DNA of 64,000 bases. Source: Takakia lepidozioides. Its lineage: Eukaryota > Streptophyta > Takakiopsida > Takakiales > Takakiaceae. The notes under the pieces were generated by a model. That model ran no database searches and was not told the origin of the DNA. It saw only the letters and a list, made by a program, of their open reading frames with translations. The stretch lies in the NCBI GenBank assembly GCA_030704615.1, contig CM060731.1, positions 83,928,756 through 83,992,755 of the forward strand, in the 5' to 3' direction. How positions within the stretch are numbered: position 1 is the stretch's first letter; every line of letters starts with the position of its first letter. Below, piece after piece: positions 32,776 through 43,548 of the stretch. A program made the position numbers and the translations under genes.

Positions 32776-33225
32776 AAAAAAAACTGCTTATGCTATCACG
32801 AAGTAAAAAGCCACGGATAACCACAAAAAAATTGTCGTTTCCCTTGAACAACTCCTAAACGAGCACCCTAAAAGGGCCCACAAAGCCATCTTCAACCCTG
32901 CAATTAATCCACCCATTGACTGTCTTAAGCACAGACTAGGCCACCTGTTAACCAAACCCGACGACATCAACAAATTTTTTTGGCTTCGGGCCTCGTCATC
33001 CTACTCACCTACTGTAGTTAATTGTATGCATCCTAACCATCACACATCTAATTACATATGTGAAGTCAAACACTACCCATGGCATGATCTTGATGGCTTC
33101 TCACTTGATAAGCGAGGCTCCCCTTCTGATCGCATTATTGACCTCTTCACAATAGACTTGTATGGCTCTTGCCTAAAAGCTCTATCCAAATCAAAGGCTC
33201 CAGGCCCAGATCTCATTCCCATCCC
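32776..33225 (+). pseudogene. Inverted internal LINE segment (pre-RT linker)
   Basis: On the plus strand this segment encodes VVSLEQLLNEHPKRAHKAIF, FFWLRASSSYSPTVVN and ends KALSKSKAPGPDLIPI. APGPD-x-IP immediately precedes RT motif 0 in LINE ORF2. The flanking parts of the same protein are on the minus strand: endonuclease to the right, and SILQALDSQ followed by RT to the left. Reversing the segment makes LIPI meet SILQALDS, the expected order. It is therefore an internal inversion of about 450 bp rather than a separate insertion, although a second LINE of the same type cannot be excluded. Confidence 0.6.
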
Positions 33226-35267
33226 GACCGATTTGGAGAGGGAGGCGACCCACTGAAGAAGGTGGGATGGATCCACCGTGGTGGCATAAGCGATTGGCAT
33301 ATAGGCAGCGTGTTTAGACATGTGATGCGAGGGTCAGTTTTCCAATTATTATAGGATGGGGTCGAGGGGTGGGGGATGACAGCAAGAGCTCAGCGTATGC
33401 TATGATAGATGTCCAGATGAGAGGTCCATTCACGTTTTTGAGTTCGGGTAAGGTAACCCCCGTTTTGTTTTGAACGGGCGGTCTGGGGGAGATCAGGGGG
33501 GCAGAGCATGTGGCTAATACACTTTTAGTCATTTCTTGGATTGTAGAGGTGAGTGTGATTTCGGCTTCCATCCATGCAACATTGGGGACATGAGTAGGTT
33601 AGTATCGGAGAGTATACGGAAGATTTTGTATATGAAGTTTGAGGAGGCGGGGTGGAAATGTTCTTGGAATGCTTTGATGTTGTATTGGGGTATGGGTGAG
33701 AGTATTTGGGGTTGAGGAGGCGGGGTATGTATATCTGGAATGGGTCGGAAGGGGATAAGGGATGGAGGTAGATAAGCGGTTATTGGGTAATGGTCTGGGT
33801 TACTCAGGCCGCTGATGTGTACGTGACTAAGAAGGTATGGTGGGATTTCATTGTTTGATTTGAGGTAAAAACCATCAATAAGGCTTAGGGAGGAGTAGTT
33901 GAGACCCCCCTGCCTAGAGTAATGGTTGTCCGCAGGAATGTATTTGAGCTGCAAAAGTTGTATGAATCTGGCCCATTCGTGGTCTGCTGATGATGAAGGT
34001 TGGTGGGTTCCGTTGTATGAGTGGCCTAGCATAGCAATGTCTCTGTTAAAGTCGCCTGCTAAATAAAGTGGTGGTGTTGGTTATCAGGATGAGTGAGAGT
34101 GTGGGAGATAATGTTCCGTATGTTGGATATGAGAGGGAGGTCATCGGTATGTGATGGCATATACAAATGTATAAGGGTGATCAGACATAATGCTGATGGG
34201 TGTAGATGGATGATTTGAAGGTGAGACCGGAGGGGGATAGGTACGGTTATTTTTGTGGTGGTACTGGGCGAGTAATGTGTGCGGAGAATACCGAGTGCCA
34301 CTCCACCCCTGGTGGGTTTGTATGGTGCGGAGTGACGAGATAGACATTGTTGGGCAGTCAGGGGGTTACCATATAGGTTATAGTAGTCGGGTAGTAGTTT
34401 ATTGATATAGGAGCTACAGGTGTTAGTGGCATGTAGGAGGAAGATATGTGGTTGGGAAGAGTTGGCAAAAAGATGAAGTAGGCTTTGTATACTAGTAGCG
34501 AGTGATCCTACATTCTAGGAAGTAATAGTGAGTGCGCTGGTGCAGGCACCGGGGGAAGTGGGATCTTGGTTTGGGGAGGGGGTAGTAGAGGGTATCTCGG
34601 CTTGGGGTGCTAATGTTGGGGGGTTGTAGCCGGGTATCGGGGTGATCACTTGGAGTGTGGAAAAGAGGATTTCGGTGCAGAGGAAGGGGAATTTATTAGT
34701 AATAAGGATGGAATCTTGGTTGGGTGTAGATACTGATGCCAAGTGGTCCCCAAGAATTTTATGTACGACCCCGGTGTTGGAGTTTAGAAGATCGAGAGAG
34801 GTGTGGGTATCAGATAGGTAGTGAGGGGGGGCCAAGTAGTTGTGAGGGTGCGGGGGCAACTTTTGTAATTGGCGAAGAAGGGAGCGGATTTGGGAGACTG
34901 AGTGCGCGTGGAGGTGTCCATTACACGTTTCCGGGAGAGGGGAGATGATGATGATAAAGGAGAACAGGAGATGTGGCGTAGGAAAATACTTGAGTTTGTG
35001 GAGGGCTTTGGAGAGTACCGGATAGCAGGTGGACGGACGGTCCAAATGTTGTGATGTGATGTGTGCGTGTGTGACCATTGGATTGGTTACGCGGGAGAAA
35101 GGGGGTGAAGTGGTCGGAAATATACAGTAGTTGTGCATGAACGACATGGTGTTTGGATGAAAGTATAGCGCATACCTTGCTTGTGCGTCTGGAAAGAGAT
35201 CCTCGACAAGTTTGCTGATAGTAGTAGGCCCTAGGTTTGGATCGTAATAAATATTAGGTTTGAGCAA
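33226..35267 (-). pseudogene. LINE ORF2 N-terminal region and endonuclease
   Basis: 35267-34515 encodes a Pro-rich N-terminus with LSKALHKLKYFP and CNGHLHAHSVSQIRSLL. 34347-34059 and 34032-33529 give the endonuclease (LYMPSHTDDLPL, HYSRQGGLNYSSLSLIDGF, DHYPITAYL). GDFNRD is near 34050 in another frame. It parallels the plus-strand copy at 21500-22781. Several frameshifts. Upstream of 35267 no ORF1 was recognised. Confidence 0.65.
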
Positions 35268-35739
35268 GTGTCTAAGTATGCGTTATTGTTGGGGGGGGAT
35301 AGCGGGGTTTAGATCTACCTAAGTGTATGGGGTTTCTACCATGCGGACTGTGGGTTAAGCGGTATGGGTTGATATATATGGGAGAGGATTCTAAGAGCTT
35401 GAGGGCTGGTAGGTGGTAGAGGGTCTATATGATCAAAGAGCTGACGAGCAGAGCATGGGTTGGAGCTGCTAGTGAATATTGAATAGGTAGGCTGGGAATA
35501 ATGCAAGTGTTGTGGTGGGGGGGGGTCTGATGGGTGGGCATAGGTGGGTGGGCATAGGTGTGGTATATAAATGTTGTGGATGGATGACGGGTCGCAGGGG
35601 TTTGGATGATGGCAGTGACTCTGGGTGGCATACTGGGGGGTGGAAAATAATTATGTAGTGGGTACGTAGTGTGATGGGGGTGATTGGTGCATAGCGTAGA
35701 GTGGGTTGGGGGAAGTTGGCGTATTGTGGGTGGGGTATA
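35268..35739. other. No recognised gene
   Basis: C-rich on the minus strand, like the LINE; may be its 5' region. Poly-G tract near 35517-35526. Confidence 0.3.
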
Positions 35740-36560
35740 TTTCGTGGGTAGTACACTGGTGAGGAAAAACAGATACGTATGTTGTATGTACTATGAGCTG
35801 GAGAGAAATTGCGTGGTGGGTCGGCGTATTGTGGGTGGGATATATTTTGTGGGTAATGCAATGGTGAGTAAAAACAGATACGTATGTCATATGTATTATG
35901 AGCTGGAGAGAAATTGCGTGGATCGCTGTGTAAAATCATGCCTTGGGGAGAGAAATATGGATGTGAAATTGAGTATGGCTCAGGGAGCCAACGGATCAAA
36001 CAGATACGTATGTAAAAAATAGTAAAAGTATGACGCCTCCTGAAGGGAGCGTAATTTATGGTGTCACTTCCCCACAAGGGCTACTGCCTTCCAGCTGAAA
36101 GGTGGACACCTTCATGACACACCAGACCATGGTTTGAACCCACAACCACATCCAACGTGGTATGTGCCCATTACCACTGGGCTACATGCTGGTTGTCTAC
36201 GTATGTCATATGTATTATGAGCCGGAGAGAAATTGTGTGGATCGTTGTGTAAAATCATGATTGGGGAGAGAAATATGGATGTGAAATTGAGTATGGCTCA
36301 GGGAGCCAGTAGATCAAATAGATATGTCATACGTATTATGAACTGGAGGGAAATTGCGTGGGTCGCTATGTAAAATCATGACGTGGGGAGAGAAATATGG
36401 ATGTGAAATTGAGTATGGCTCAAGGAGCCAGTAGATCAAACAGATATGTATGTCATATGTATTATGAACTGGAGAGAAATTGCGTGGGTCGCAGGGTAAA
36501 ATCATGACTTGGGGAGAGAAATATGGATGTGAAATAGAGTCAGGGAGCCAGTAGATAAAA
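35740..36560. repeat. Tandem repeat array, units of about 110-135 bp
   Basis: Units start with AGATACGTATGTCATATGTA and contain ATGAGCTGGAGAGAAATTGCGTGG and GGGAGAGAAATATGGATG. There are five or so units (about 35755, 35876, 36198, 36318 and 36440), with a SINE inserted between the second and third. Some frames read through (for example 35469-36077 minus), but the periodicity explains them without coding. Confidence 0.7.
36014..36197 (-). mobile_element. tRNA-derived SINE with 9-bp target duplication
   Basis: On the minus strand TAGCCCAGTGGTAATGGGC is box A and GGGTTCAAACC is box B, with normal spacing of a tRNA head. A tail of about 110 bp follows, rich in GGAAGGCAGTAG and CGCTCCCTTCAGGAGG motifs, ending in an A/T-rich run. 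TACGTATGT occurs at 36005-36013 and again at 36198-36206 as the target duplication. Length 184 bp. Inserted in the satellite array, so younger than it. Confidence 0.75.
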
Positions 36561-36679
36561 TAAACGTGTGAAAGAGGAGTGCATGAACCCCAGCAGGTGG
36601 GGTGCATTGTATAGCAAAAGTAGGGAGGAGGACCTTCCCATGGTAACCAGTATACCCGAATCATTTTTGAAAGAGCCCG

Positions 36680-36778
36680 AGGTAACATTTTCCCAAGGTA
36701 ACATTTTCCCAAAGTAGCACTTCCGCAAGGTAGCATTTTTCCAAGGTAGCATTTCCACAAGATAGCATTTTCCCAAGT
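36680..36778. repeat. 16-17 bp minisatellite, six units
   Basis: Consensus AGGTAGCATTTTCCCA with small changes. Minus-strand frames through it (LGKMLP repeats) are by-products. Confidence 0.75.
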
Positions 36779-37603
36779 AGCCAGTAACTCCGAATATCTT
36801 GTGCAAGAGAGTGGTAGTGTACTGAGTGGCAATCGTTCGAGAAATAGTCATTTGGGGAGATCACTGTGTAAAAATACTTGGGTAAAGAACCATGAGTGTA
36901 ACTGTATTTGTTTCACAAGGAGCCAGTGGTTTCCAGTGTCATGTATAAGAGAAATGTAATATGATGCGTGATCATCATGTGGTAGATAACATGAGAAAGA
37001 GTATGGTGGGAGAGTACAGGGAGCACTTTGTGAAGAGTGGAAACTTGGAATTGAATCCTGATATGTTCGAGTGTCACAACTAGGGAAAAAAATTTGCATA
37101 TGACCCAGATACTGGCTGCCACTGAGATGGCATAAAACAAAGTTTGGAGAGCACATAGTCCTCTGGTATGAGGGCAACATATACTTAGGAGGGGGAGGAC
37201 GTGATCTAGAATCATATACTCGTAGCAAAGTGTAAAGAGTTCTAGAGTAGATAGCAGGCTGTAGAGAAGAACATATAAAAGCAGCGTGGTGAATACCTGC
37301 TTGAAAGTTGTACTTTTCTCGAGTTAAATTACCAGGCCTTATGTCTGGGAGACTCTGTGACACATTGTACAGCAGATGGTAGGAAGCTGTTAGCATGGAG
37401 TCCCTGCCCTTAACTTCAGAGAGTCCACGAGCTGTATGCAGTTGTGCCTGCAAGAGGTTGGAACCCCATATGTGATTAGTGTGTAGTCCATAGCACAACA
37501 ACTGCAAATCATGGAGGGAACTCATCTTATATGGATTCGTAGGCCAGTTGAAGAGGGACTTGCATGGATTAGGGTGGGTGGCAGTATAGCTGAGTTCTTG
37601 ACA
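36779..37603. other. No recognised gene
   Basis: The minus-strand frame 37525-36848 (225 codons, no ATG confirmed in context) is Ser/His/Tyr-rich with no recognised domain. It follows the stop of the PPR block and may be its 3' flank. Confidence 0.3.
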
Positions 37604-38710
37604 TCACTTAGCATAAGGGCTCCTAAGCTGGAACAAGCCTTCAGAACTGAAGTGAAGGTGATGTTGTTGGGTGTCCCCTTCCTTTATCATTTGCTCGTAC
37701 ATCTCCAAAGACTCCATACCATTTCCTTGCTGGGCATAACCTGCAATCATCGCACTCCATGAGACGACACTTTGTTGAACCATATTGTCAAGCACTTGAT
37801 GTGCATCCTTCATGTACCCGCACTTGGCATACAAGTCTACACGAGCAGTCTCTAGAATGATATCTGGTGCAATTCCAGCTTTGATGATGTCAACATGCAC
37901 CTCTTTGCATTTTTCCAGGGCTGCAAGGCTGCCACATGCATTGAGAACAAAAAAAAATGTGCCTTTGTCTGGCATCAGCCCTTCCTGTATCATTTGTTCG
38001 TAGATATCCAAAGCCTCCAAACCACAATCCTGCCAAGCATATCCTGCAATTATCTCATTCCTGGAAACCACATCTCGTTCAGCCATATTGTCAAACACTC
38101 GACGAGCCTCTTTCATGTTCCCGCATTTGGCATACATGTCCACAAGGGCAGTCTCCATAATGATCTCTGGTCGAATTCCAGCTTCAATGATGTCAGAGTG
38201 GACCTCCTGGCCCTTTCCCAGGGCTGCCAGACTGGCCCACGCATTGAGAACTGAAGTGAACGTGACTTTGTTGAGAGTCATTTCTTCCCGCATCATTCGC
38301 TTATACATCTCGAAAGCCTCCCTGCCACACCCATGCTGAGAATAGCCTGCGATTACTGCACTCCATGAGACCACATTTTGTTGTGCCATGCTGTCAAACA
38401 CTTTACGCGCGTCGCTCATGCTCCCACATTTGGCATACATACTCACAAGGGCAGTCTCCAGAATGGTATCCGGCGGGATTCCAGCTTTGATGATGTCAGC
38501 CTGGACCTCTTTGCCCTTTTGCAGGGCAACCAGGCTAGCACACGCATTGAGAATACATACGAAGGTGACCTTGTTGGGAGTCAGCCCTTCACATAGCAAT
38601 TGCTCATAGATCTTGAAAGCCTCTGTACCACATCCATGCTTAGCATATCCAGCGATCATTGTACTCCATGAGACCACAACTCATTCAGTCCTTTGGAAGA
38701 CTTGAGATGG
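37604..38710 (-). pseudogene. PPR protein block, PLS type, truncated at both ends
   Basis: 357 codons encode about three and a half P-L-S triplets. Repeated signatures include VVSWSAMIAGYAQQG, LNACASLAALEKGKEV, ETALVDMYAKCG and ARRVFDNMA. PPR proteins of this class bind organellar RNA and are usually 500-900 residues with E/DYW ends; none of those follow here. In frame upstream, QVFQRTE then a TGA then VVVSW continues one more partial repeat to about 38710, after which homology stops. A transit peptide is absent. The open frame without stops suggests recent loss or a fragment of an expanded family. Confidence 0.7.
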
Positions 38711-40438
38711 GTGTGGACAGGTATTACCTGGTGTGTTTTGTAACTGAGCCCCCACCTTGATGTGCTCTGATGGGTCACTTGGCCAGTGGTCACTTGGAAG
38801 AGATTGCCCTGGTAGTTGTAGCGACCTGTGATTCCCCACGGTTGTGGGAAGTTGACACTTTTCCTTCCGGGTGAGAGGCATATGGTCCTCTGATGCAATC
38901 TCGCTACAGCTCTGATTGTCCAAGCAAGGTAGCGGCTTCTGTGGCAGAGGTAGGAATGGTCTGCCTGAGAAATTTCTGTTGAAGATGCGGTAATCATGAA
39001 GACTGTGAGTATCAGGGTGACAACCCGCCCTGTGTTGCTTGAGAGAGGGGAGCGACCAGGGGCAGATTTTGGTAGTATAGACATGAAGGGTATCCAGTAC
39101 TTTATACCAACGCGGTGTGGCATCACACCTTTCAGCCCGGGCCCAATACACCGGAAGCCAGCCACCAAGGAAGCCTGCCTTTGTAGGGTGGCCCGTTGAG
39201 AGGCAGGATGGGGGGTATGGACAATATGCAATGCGGAGTCCTAGATAAAAGGAAAGGGAAGTAAAGCAGGTGGGACATGAGCAGGGACCAGAGGCAGGGA
39301 GAAGAATGGGGAGACGTACCATGAGTATGAAAAAACAGGCAGAGAGGGGGTGTGGAATGGTTGCACCTATGGACTCGAGAACGAGACTGGTGCAGAATCG
39401 CCCTGAGAGGGGGCTTGGGGCGAGATGCTACAGAACCTGGAGAGAGAACATGTTGGGTAATGGAGGCCTTGTCAAAACGGGTGGCATCCGCCCAGCAGCC
39501 ACTCCATGCTGCTATGAAGCCAGAAACCAGATTTATCAGTCGACCATCGAACCAGCTCCTCTGGTGTAGGCTAGGTCTTCCGGCATGAGGCGATAGTGTG
39601 CTGAGACGCCTGTTTGGAGGGCAGATCCTCCATGATCTTAAGGGGTGGGTTGCGCAAAGAAGGGTGAGTCGCAGAACAGGTGCATCAGCTGCTGCCCGCC
39701 AACTGAGGGTGTAGCTGTCGATGCGCTTGGGCCGCAAAGCCTTGCTGGGGTCGTACACAATATGAGACTTAGCTGCGCGATCATGGTGTTCCCATAATGT
39801 ACAAACGAGGCGAGGTCCATGCTAGGTAATATAGCTGGTGCTCGTATGGGGCTCCCCGGTCACATCGGAGCCCTTGCCGGGTACATGCGGCCTTGCGAGA
39901 CGGGTAGAAGAGTGCCGAAATTGCCTGGGGAATGTCGAGGTCGCCCTGAGAGTGACCCTGTCCTTTGGGAGAAGGAAATGGTAGTAATAGTCGGCGTGGT
40001 GGTATCATTCGAAGCGCAGAAGCCAGCTTGAACCAGAGTGGAAGAGTAACACGTCTTCCAGCAGTTAGGCAGGTCGCCGAAGTTTGTATGGACAACCTCA
40101 ATGACGAAGAGGGTGTGTGGAGCATGGTGCCCCTCCTGCGTGGTGTAATTCATGTGGTGGAGGATAGGCAGAGTGTAGAAAAGAATGCAGCTCAGGCTAA
40201 TGAACGGGAAATGGCCATGCAGCCTGTTGTAGCTATGAAGGGCACTCTGTTGTCAGTAGAGGCTCCAGATAACAGCAGTCTTGGGAAATGCGAATCTGAG
40301 CTAGGACTGTGCGCAACTGACATTGGCTCCAATGAAAACTCGGCACTTCGGGAGGAACCTGTGGAGGATGTGTTTGTGCCAGCAAAAGTTAAAGCCATAC
40401 CAGTCATTTCTGGTGATTCAGTGGGTGAAAGCCTGGGA
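38711..40438. other. Mosaic region, one plausible plus-strand frame
   Basis: Plus-strand 39965-40612 encodes a frame whose central part (EDRQSVEKNAAQANEREMAM, VEDVFVPAKVKAIPVISGD) looks protein-like, but its last 55 codons lie antisense to the integrase fragment. Minus-strand frames here are Pro/Ser/Cys-rich and unconvincing. No domain recognised. Confidence 0.25.
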
Positions 40439-41161
40439 CTAGAGCATGAAGCACAGAGAGGCCCAGTATGGTGCGCTGTGTTCGCGTTTGATCCCAAATC
40501 TGTCACATACTTTGGCAAACTCTCCCCCCCATTCAGATCCGTTATCGGTGAGAATTACCACGGGACAACCGTACCTGCTGATTATCTCTTCTTCCAAAAA
40601 TCGAGCCGTTAGGGCTGCAGAGTGACCAGACACTGGGTACGCCTCCACCCACTTGGAATAGTGGTCAATGGCCACCAGTACATACTTGTTCCCTCTCTTG
40701 GTGACAGGAAAAGGACCTGCCGTGTCAATGGCTATTCGGTAGAACAAATCAACAATGGGGATGCTATGAAGTCTGGACGAACCTGAACGCACCAAGTGAC
40801 TGGCGCTCTGGCACTCTGGACACTTCAAAAGCATGCTGCAAATTAGTTGAGTTCGGTTGTGCCAGAAGTATCTCCTGCAGATCTCCTCTTGTGTTTTTCG
40901 CACTCCCAAATGCCCAATTGTGGTGTGCATGTTCAGAATTATTGCTTGGCGGTCCACTTTTGGGTGGCACAAGCTTGCCTCATAGAAGACATCCCCTTTT
41001 GAATATGAGTATTGCTTTGCTCGGCGTACAGCCCGCATCTTCTCTTCTTGGCTTAAATAGTCATTTGGCTCACCAAATGTGAGTATATGCATGAATGCAT
41101 TCATCGTCAAGTATGTCAGGTTGTACTTCCTTCCGAGGTATCCACATCTCCTCCTCATCAC
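40439..41161 (-). pseudogene. Gypsy-type integrase fragment (HHCC and partial core)
   Basis: A zinc region (H-x3-H in HTTIGHLG, then C-x2-C in CPEC) is followed by AIDTAGPFPV (first core Asp) with KYVLVAIDHYSKWVEAYP, and VILTDNGSEW (second Asp). The third catalytic residue (Glu) is lost where the fragment ends at about 40455. No RT or RNase H lies beside it, and 41161-41280 upstream is only weakly coding. It is a stand-alone fragment of a retrotransposon integrase. Confidence 0.75.
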
Positions 41162-41839
41162 TGCACATACTGGTACCTTCTCCTAGCTGCTCAGCTTCCA
41201 GAAGTACATTTACCTGTTCCTTCTTGGTGGGAGTTACCCACATTCCTCTCCCTTTTGACAAATTTTTTGCATCATCCATGGCTCTGGTGTAGGGTCTTTC
41301 TTCCAGGTCACTCTACCAGTGAGCTCTGTCATCCATGATGCTGGCTGGTGACCTTGCTTGAGAGTCCAGGCCCATGCTGCAGCCCTCTCCTCTTTGCTGT
41401 CTTGCCTCATTCTTCTGGCTGCTGCCACTACTTGAGGTTGATGAGAGGTGTGTACCCCCACCCGGCATCGTACATTTGCTGATGTCATTTCCTTGCGCAG
41501 TGGGGTCATGCATCTCCTCCCATCGCTGCTTCCCTTTCCTTGTCTGAACCACATTAATCGCAGGTAACCTGCTGGGCCCCCAATCTCGTGATGATTCCTC
41601 TTTTTGCTCACTTTGCTTTCTGCACACCTGGCTGCAGTATCTGCAGAGTTGCTGTATAATAGTACATGACACAAAACATTTATGAAAGTGTACAACTGCT
41701 GCTGAGTACTAGTGTTCAATGGATGCAACCGTGCTGCTGGCTGCTGCTGCTGTTCGACGGGATTCAAGGCAAGTGGGGTCCATATTAACGTAGGGGGTAA
41801 AAAGAGGGTGGAATCGTGATAGGGTATAGGAAATGGCGA
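41162..41839. other. No recognised gene
   Basis: Minus-strand frames at 41767-41234 contain Gln/His-rich and basic stretches but no domain. May be the upstream part of the polyprotein that carried the integrase. Confidence 0.3.
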
Positions 41840-42722
41840 GGATGAAAGTTGTGGCCAAAGGAGAGGGCCAAAGATAAACGCAACAGTAGTGAGAAGTATG
41901 TCGAAGCCAATATTACCATCGGCGTGGGTGCAGCGGACATAGACATATGTTTACAGAATATGGAAAATTTCATCGACCATCTATGTATCTTTGGATTATG
42001 TGCGTTGGAGAGGGGGTGACACTCTGTTTGATCTTCATTTACAAATGGTTTGTACATTGTATGTCTCCAGCTTGTTGATGTTAAACAGGCTCATCAAAAA
42101 AGAACTTGGATGGGATGATCCCAAAGTTGCATCTTCGGGACGTGTAATTCATTGTAAAGCCCTTCGAGGAAAAAGTTTGCATACTTTTATTGGTATGGTT
42201 GGTTACTGTTTGAAGATCGTCGACAAACCTGATTTCAAATTTGTGCACCGCAATGTCAATTCCGATCAGATGCAGAATGGACTTGATGAGTATATCAAGT
42301 ACGACGCTTCATCAATTCAAAACCGAGTGTATCTCACACATCAAAATTTATTGGAGTGTGGACAAATGTGGTCAAAACACAAAATGGGAAGACAACTTGG
42401 TACCGGCCTGCCAAGTGTTCTCTTCAATATGTTAAAATCTGGTCAGTTTTATCTTGCAGCATCTTGGGTTGTTCCATTTAAGAATAGCGGCATGGATTTT
42501 AATATAGCTCAATCGATCTGGAAGGCAATGACCGAACCACAAGTGTTAAAAATGGTGGATGTAGTACAGATTTTCTTCGAATGTGGTACAACTAGTCCCC
42601 GTTTGCGGGAATTGTACTCTATTGAACTTGCAGACAAGGCTACTGTTCAACCGGAGTTGTCCGCCGGAGTTGTCCGATTCTATAGATTCATTACACAGTC
42701 TTCCTGCTTCGAAAATGAATGA
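41840..42722 (+). pseudogene. HUH (Rep-type) endonuclease ORF, Replitron/CRESS-like
   Basis: Plus-strand frame from about 41840 (PKERAKDKRNSSEKYVEA) to about 42015, then, after a one-base slip in GAGAGGGGGTGAC, frame 41991-42722. ANITIGVG is in the position of Rep motif I; FDLHLQMV gives motif II (H-hydrophobic-Q, as in several Rep families); FIGMVGYCLK gives motif III with catalytic Tyr and the Lys two residues on (YCxK). These nick DNA at a replication origin and form a 5'-phosphotyrosine link. The 170 residues after motif III match no helicase; they contain GLPSVLFNMLKSGQFY. No ATP-binding motif is seen. It could be a Replitron-like transposase or an old viral-type Rep captured in the genome. 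One frameshift. Confidence 0.5.
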
Positions 42723-43123
42723 TATGTTAGCCCAAGTTTCATTTTAAGAAAATTCAGCCAACAAGAAGATGGCAAGTGAGGGGCTGAATGGGAAGGAAGG
42801 ACACGTAGACGAGAGGACAGCTGGAAAGAGAGAAAGACATTCTTTAATTTATGGAAGGTAAGAAATAGCCACACCATTGGAAGAGCCAATGGCGGGCTCC
42901 CGCACTAGAGTATTTTTTGGGGTAGTTAGTGTACAAGTGTCAAATAGTGGAGTAGGTTTCTGTTGGGTGCCACATGTGTAGGGCCTTATGGAAGGCTCCA
43001 CCAATACCGCTTGAAGGGGAGGCCCCAAGGGGCGGGCACCGCCTCCCCATGCTATATAAGGAGGTCATGCAGGCTGCACCTTTCTAATTAATATATATTA
43101 GTAACTACTTTAGTTATTACTTA
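42723..43123. other. Spacer 3' of the HUH ORF
   Basis: Contains GGGGAGGCCCCAAGGGGCGG and a TATATAAGG box-like sequence at about 43051. A core promoter is possible but no gene starts downstream except the MITE. Confidence 0.3.
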
Positions 43124-43548
43124 GGGCCTTACCACACGAGCGGTAGTGGAAGTCCCCGCAACCTGCCGAAGGCCCGCTGATTGGTTGATGGATCATAAAC
43201 TGACACCCTCACCTACCACACGGGAGGAACGACAATGAGAAGGCAATGTGACATGGTGCTTAAGTGGAGCCTCTCCGCGAAAGTAGGATTTCCAGGGACT
43301 ATTGCCTGGAAATTCGAAATGTTCGGGAACTTCTTTGTCGCGATCTGCTCCTTTCTTGCCGTGGAGCTCATCTGAGTCATTCATTTTTGCTTCTCAATGA
43401 TCTGTTCCCGTGCCCGACTGCCGCTCATGTGGTAGCGTTGCTTTGTTTTTGCTGACATGGGCCTACTCTCCATAACATACAGGTGCTACAATCCTAGCTA
43501 GGGACTTCCATGCCACTCGAGCTCACTGCCGCTCGTGTGGTAAGGCCC
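43124..43548. mobile_element. Tourist-like MITE (PIF/Harbinger type)
   Basis: The 25-bp ends GGGCCTTACCACACGAGCGG.. and the inverted counterpart at 43524-43548 differ by about one base. The flanking triplet TTA is duplicated (43121-43123 and 43549-43551), which is the PIF/Harbinger signature. 425 bp long with no transposase. Internal frames are short. Confidence 0.8.

Noticed and set aside
32767-33240. Independent LINE inserted in opposite orientation
   Set aside because: Its ends join the two halves of the host LINE exactly where the missing linker belongs, without poly-A or target duplication; inversion is simpler.
35469-36077. 202-codon minus-strand ORF as a gene
   Set aside because: It follows the tandem array and part of the SINE; the repeated peptide is a product of the DNA period.
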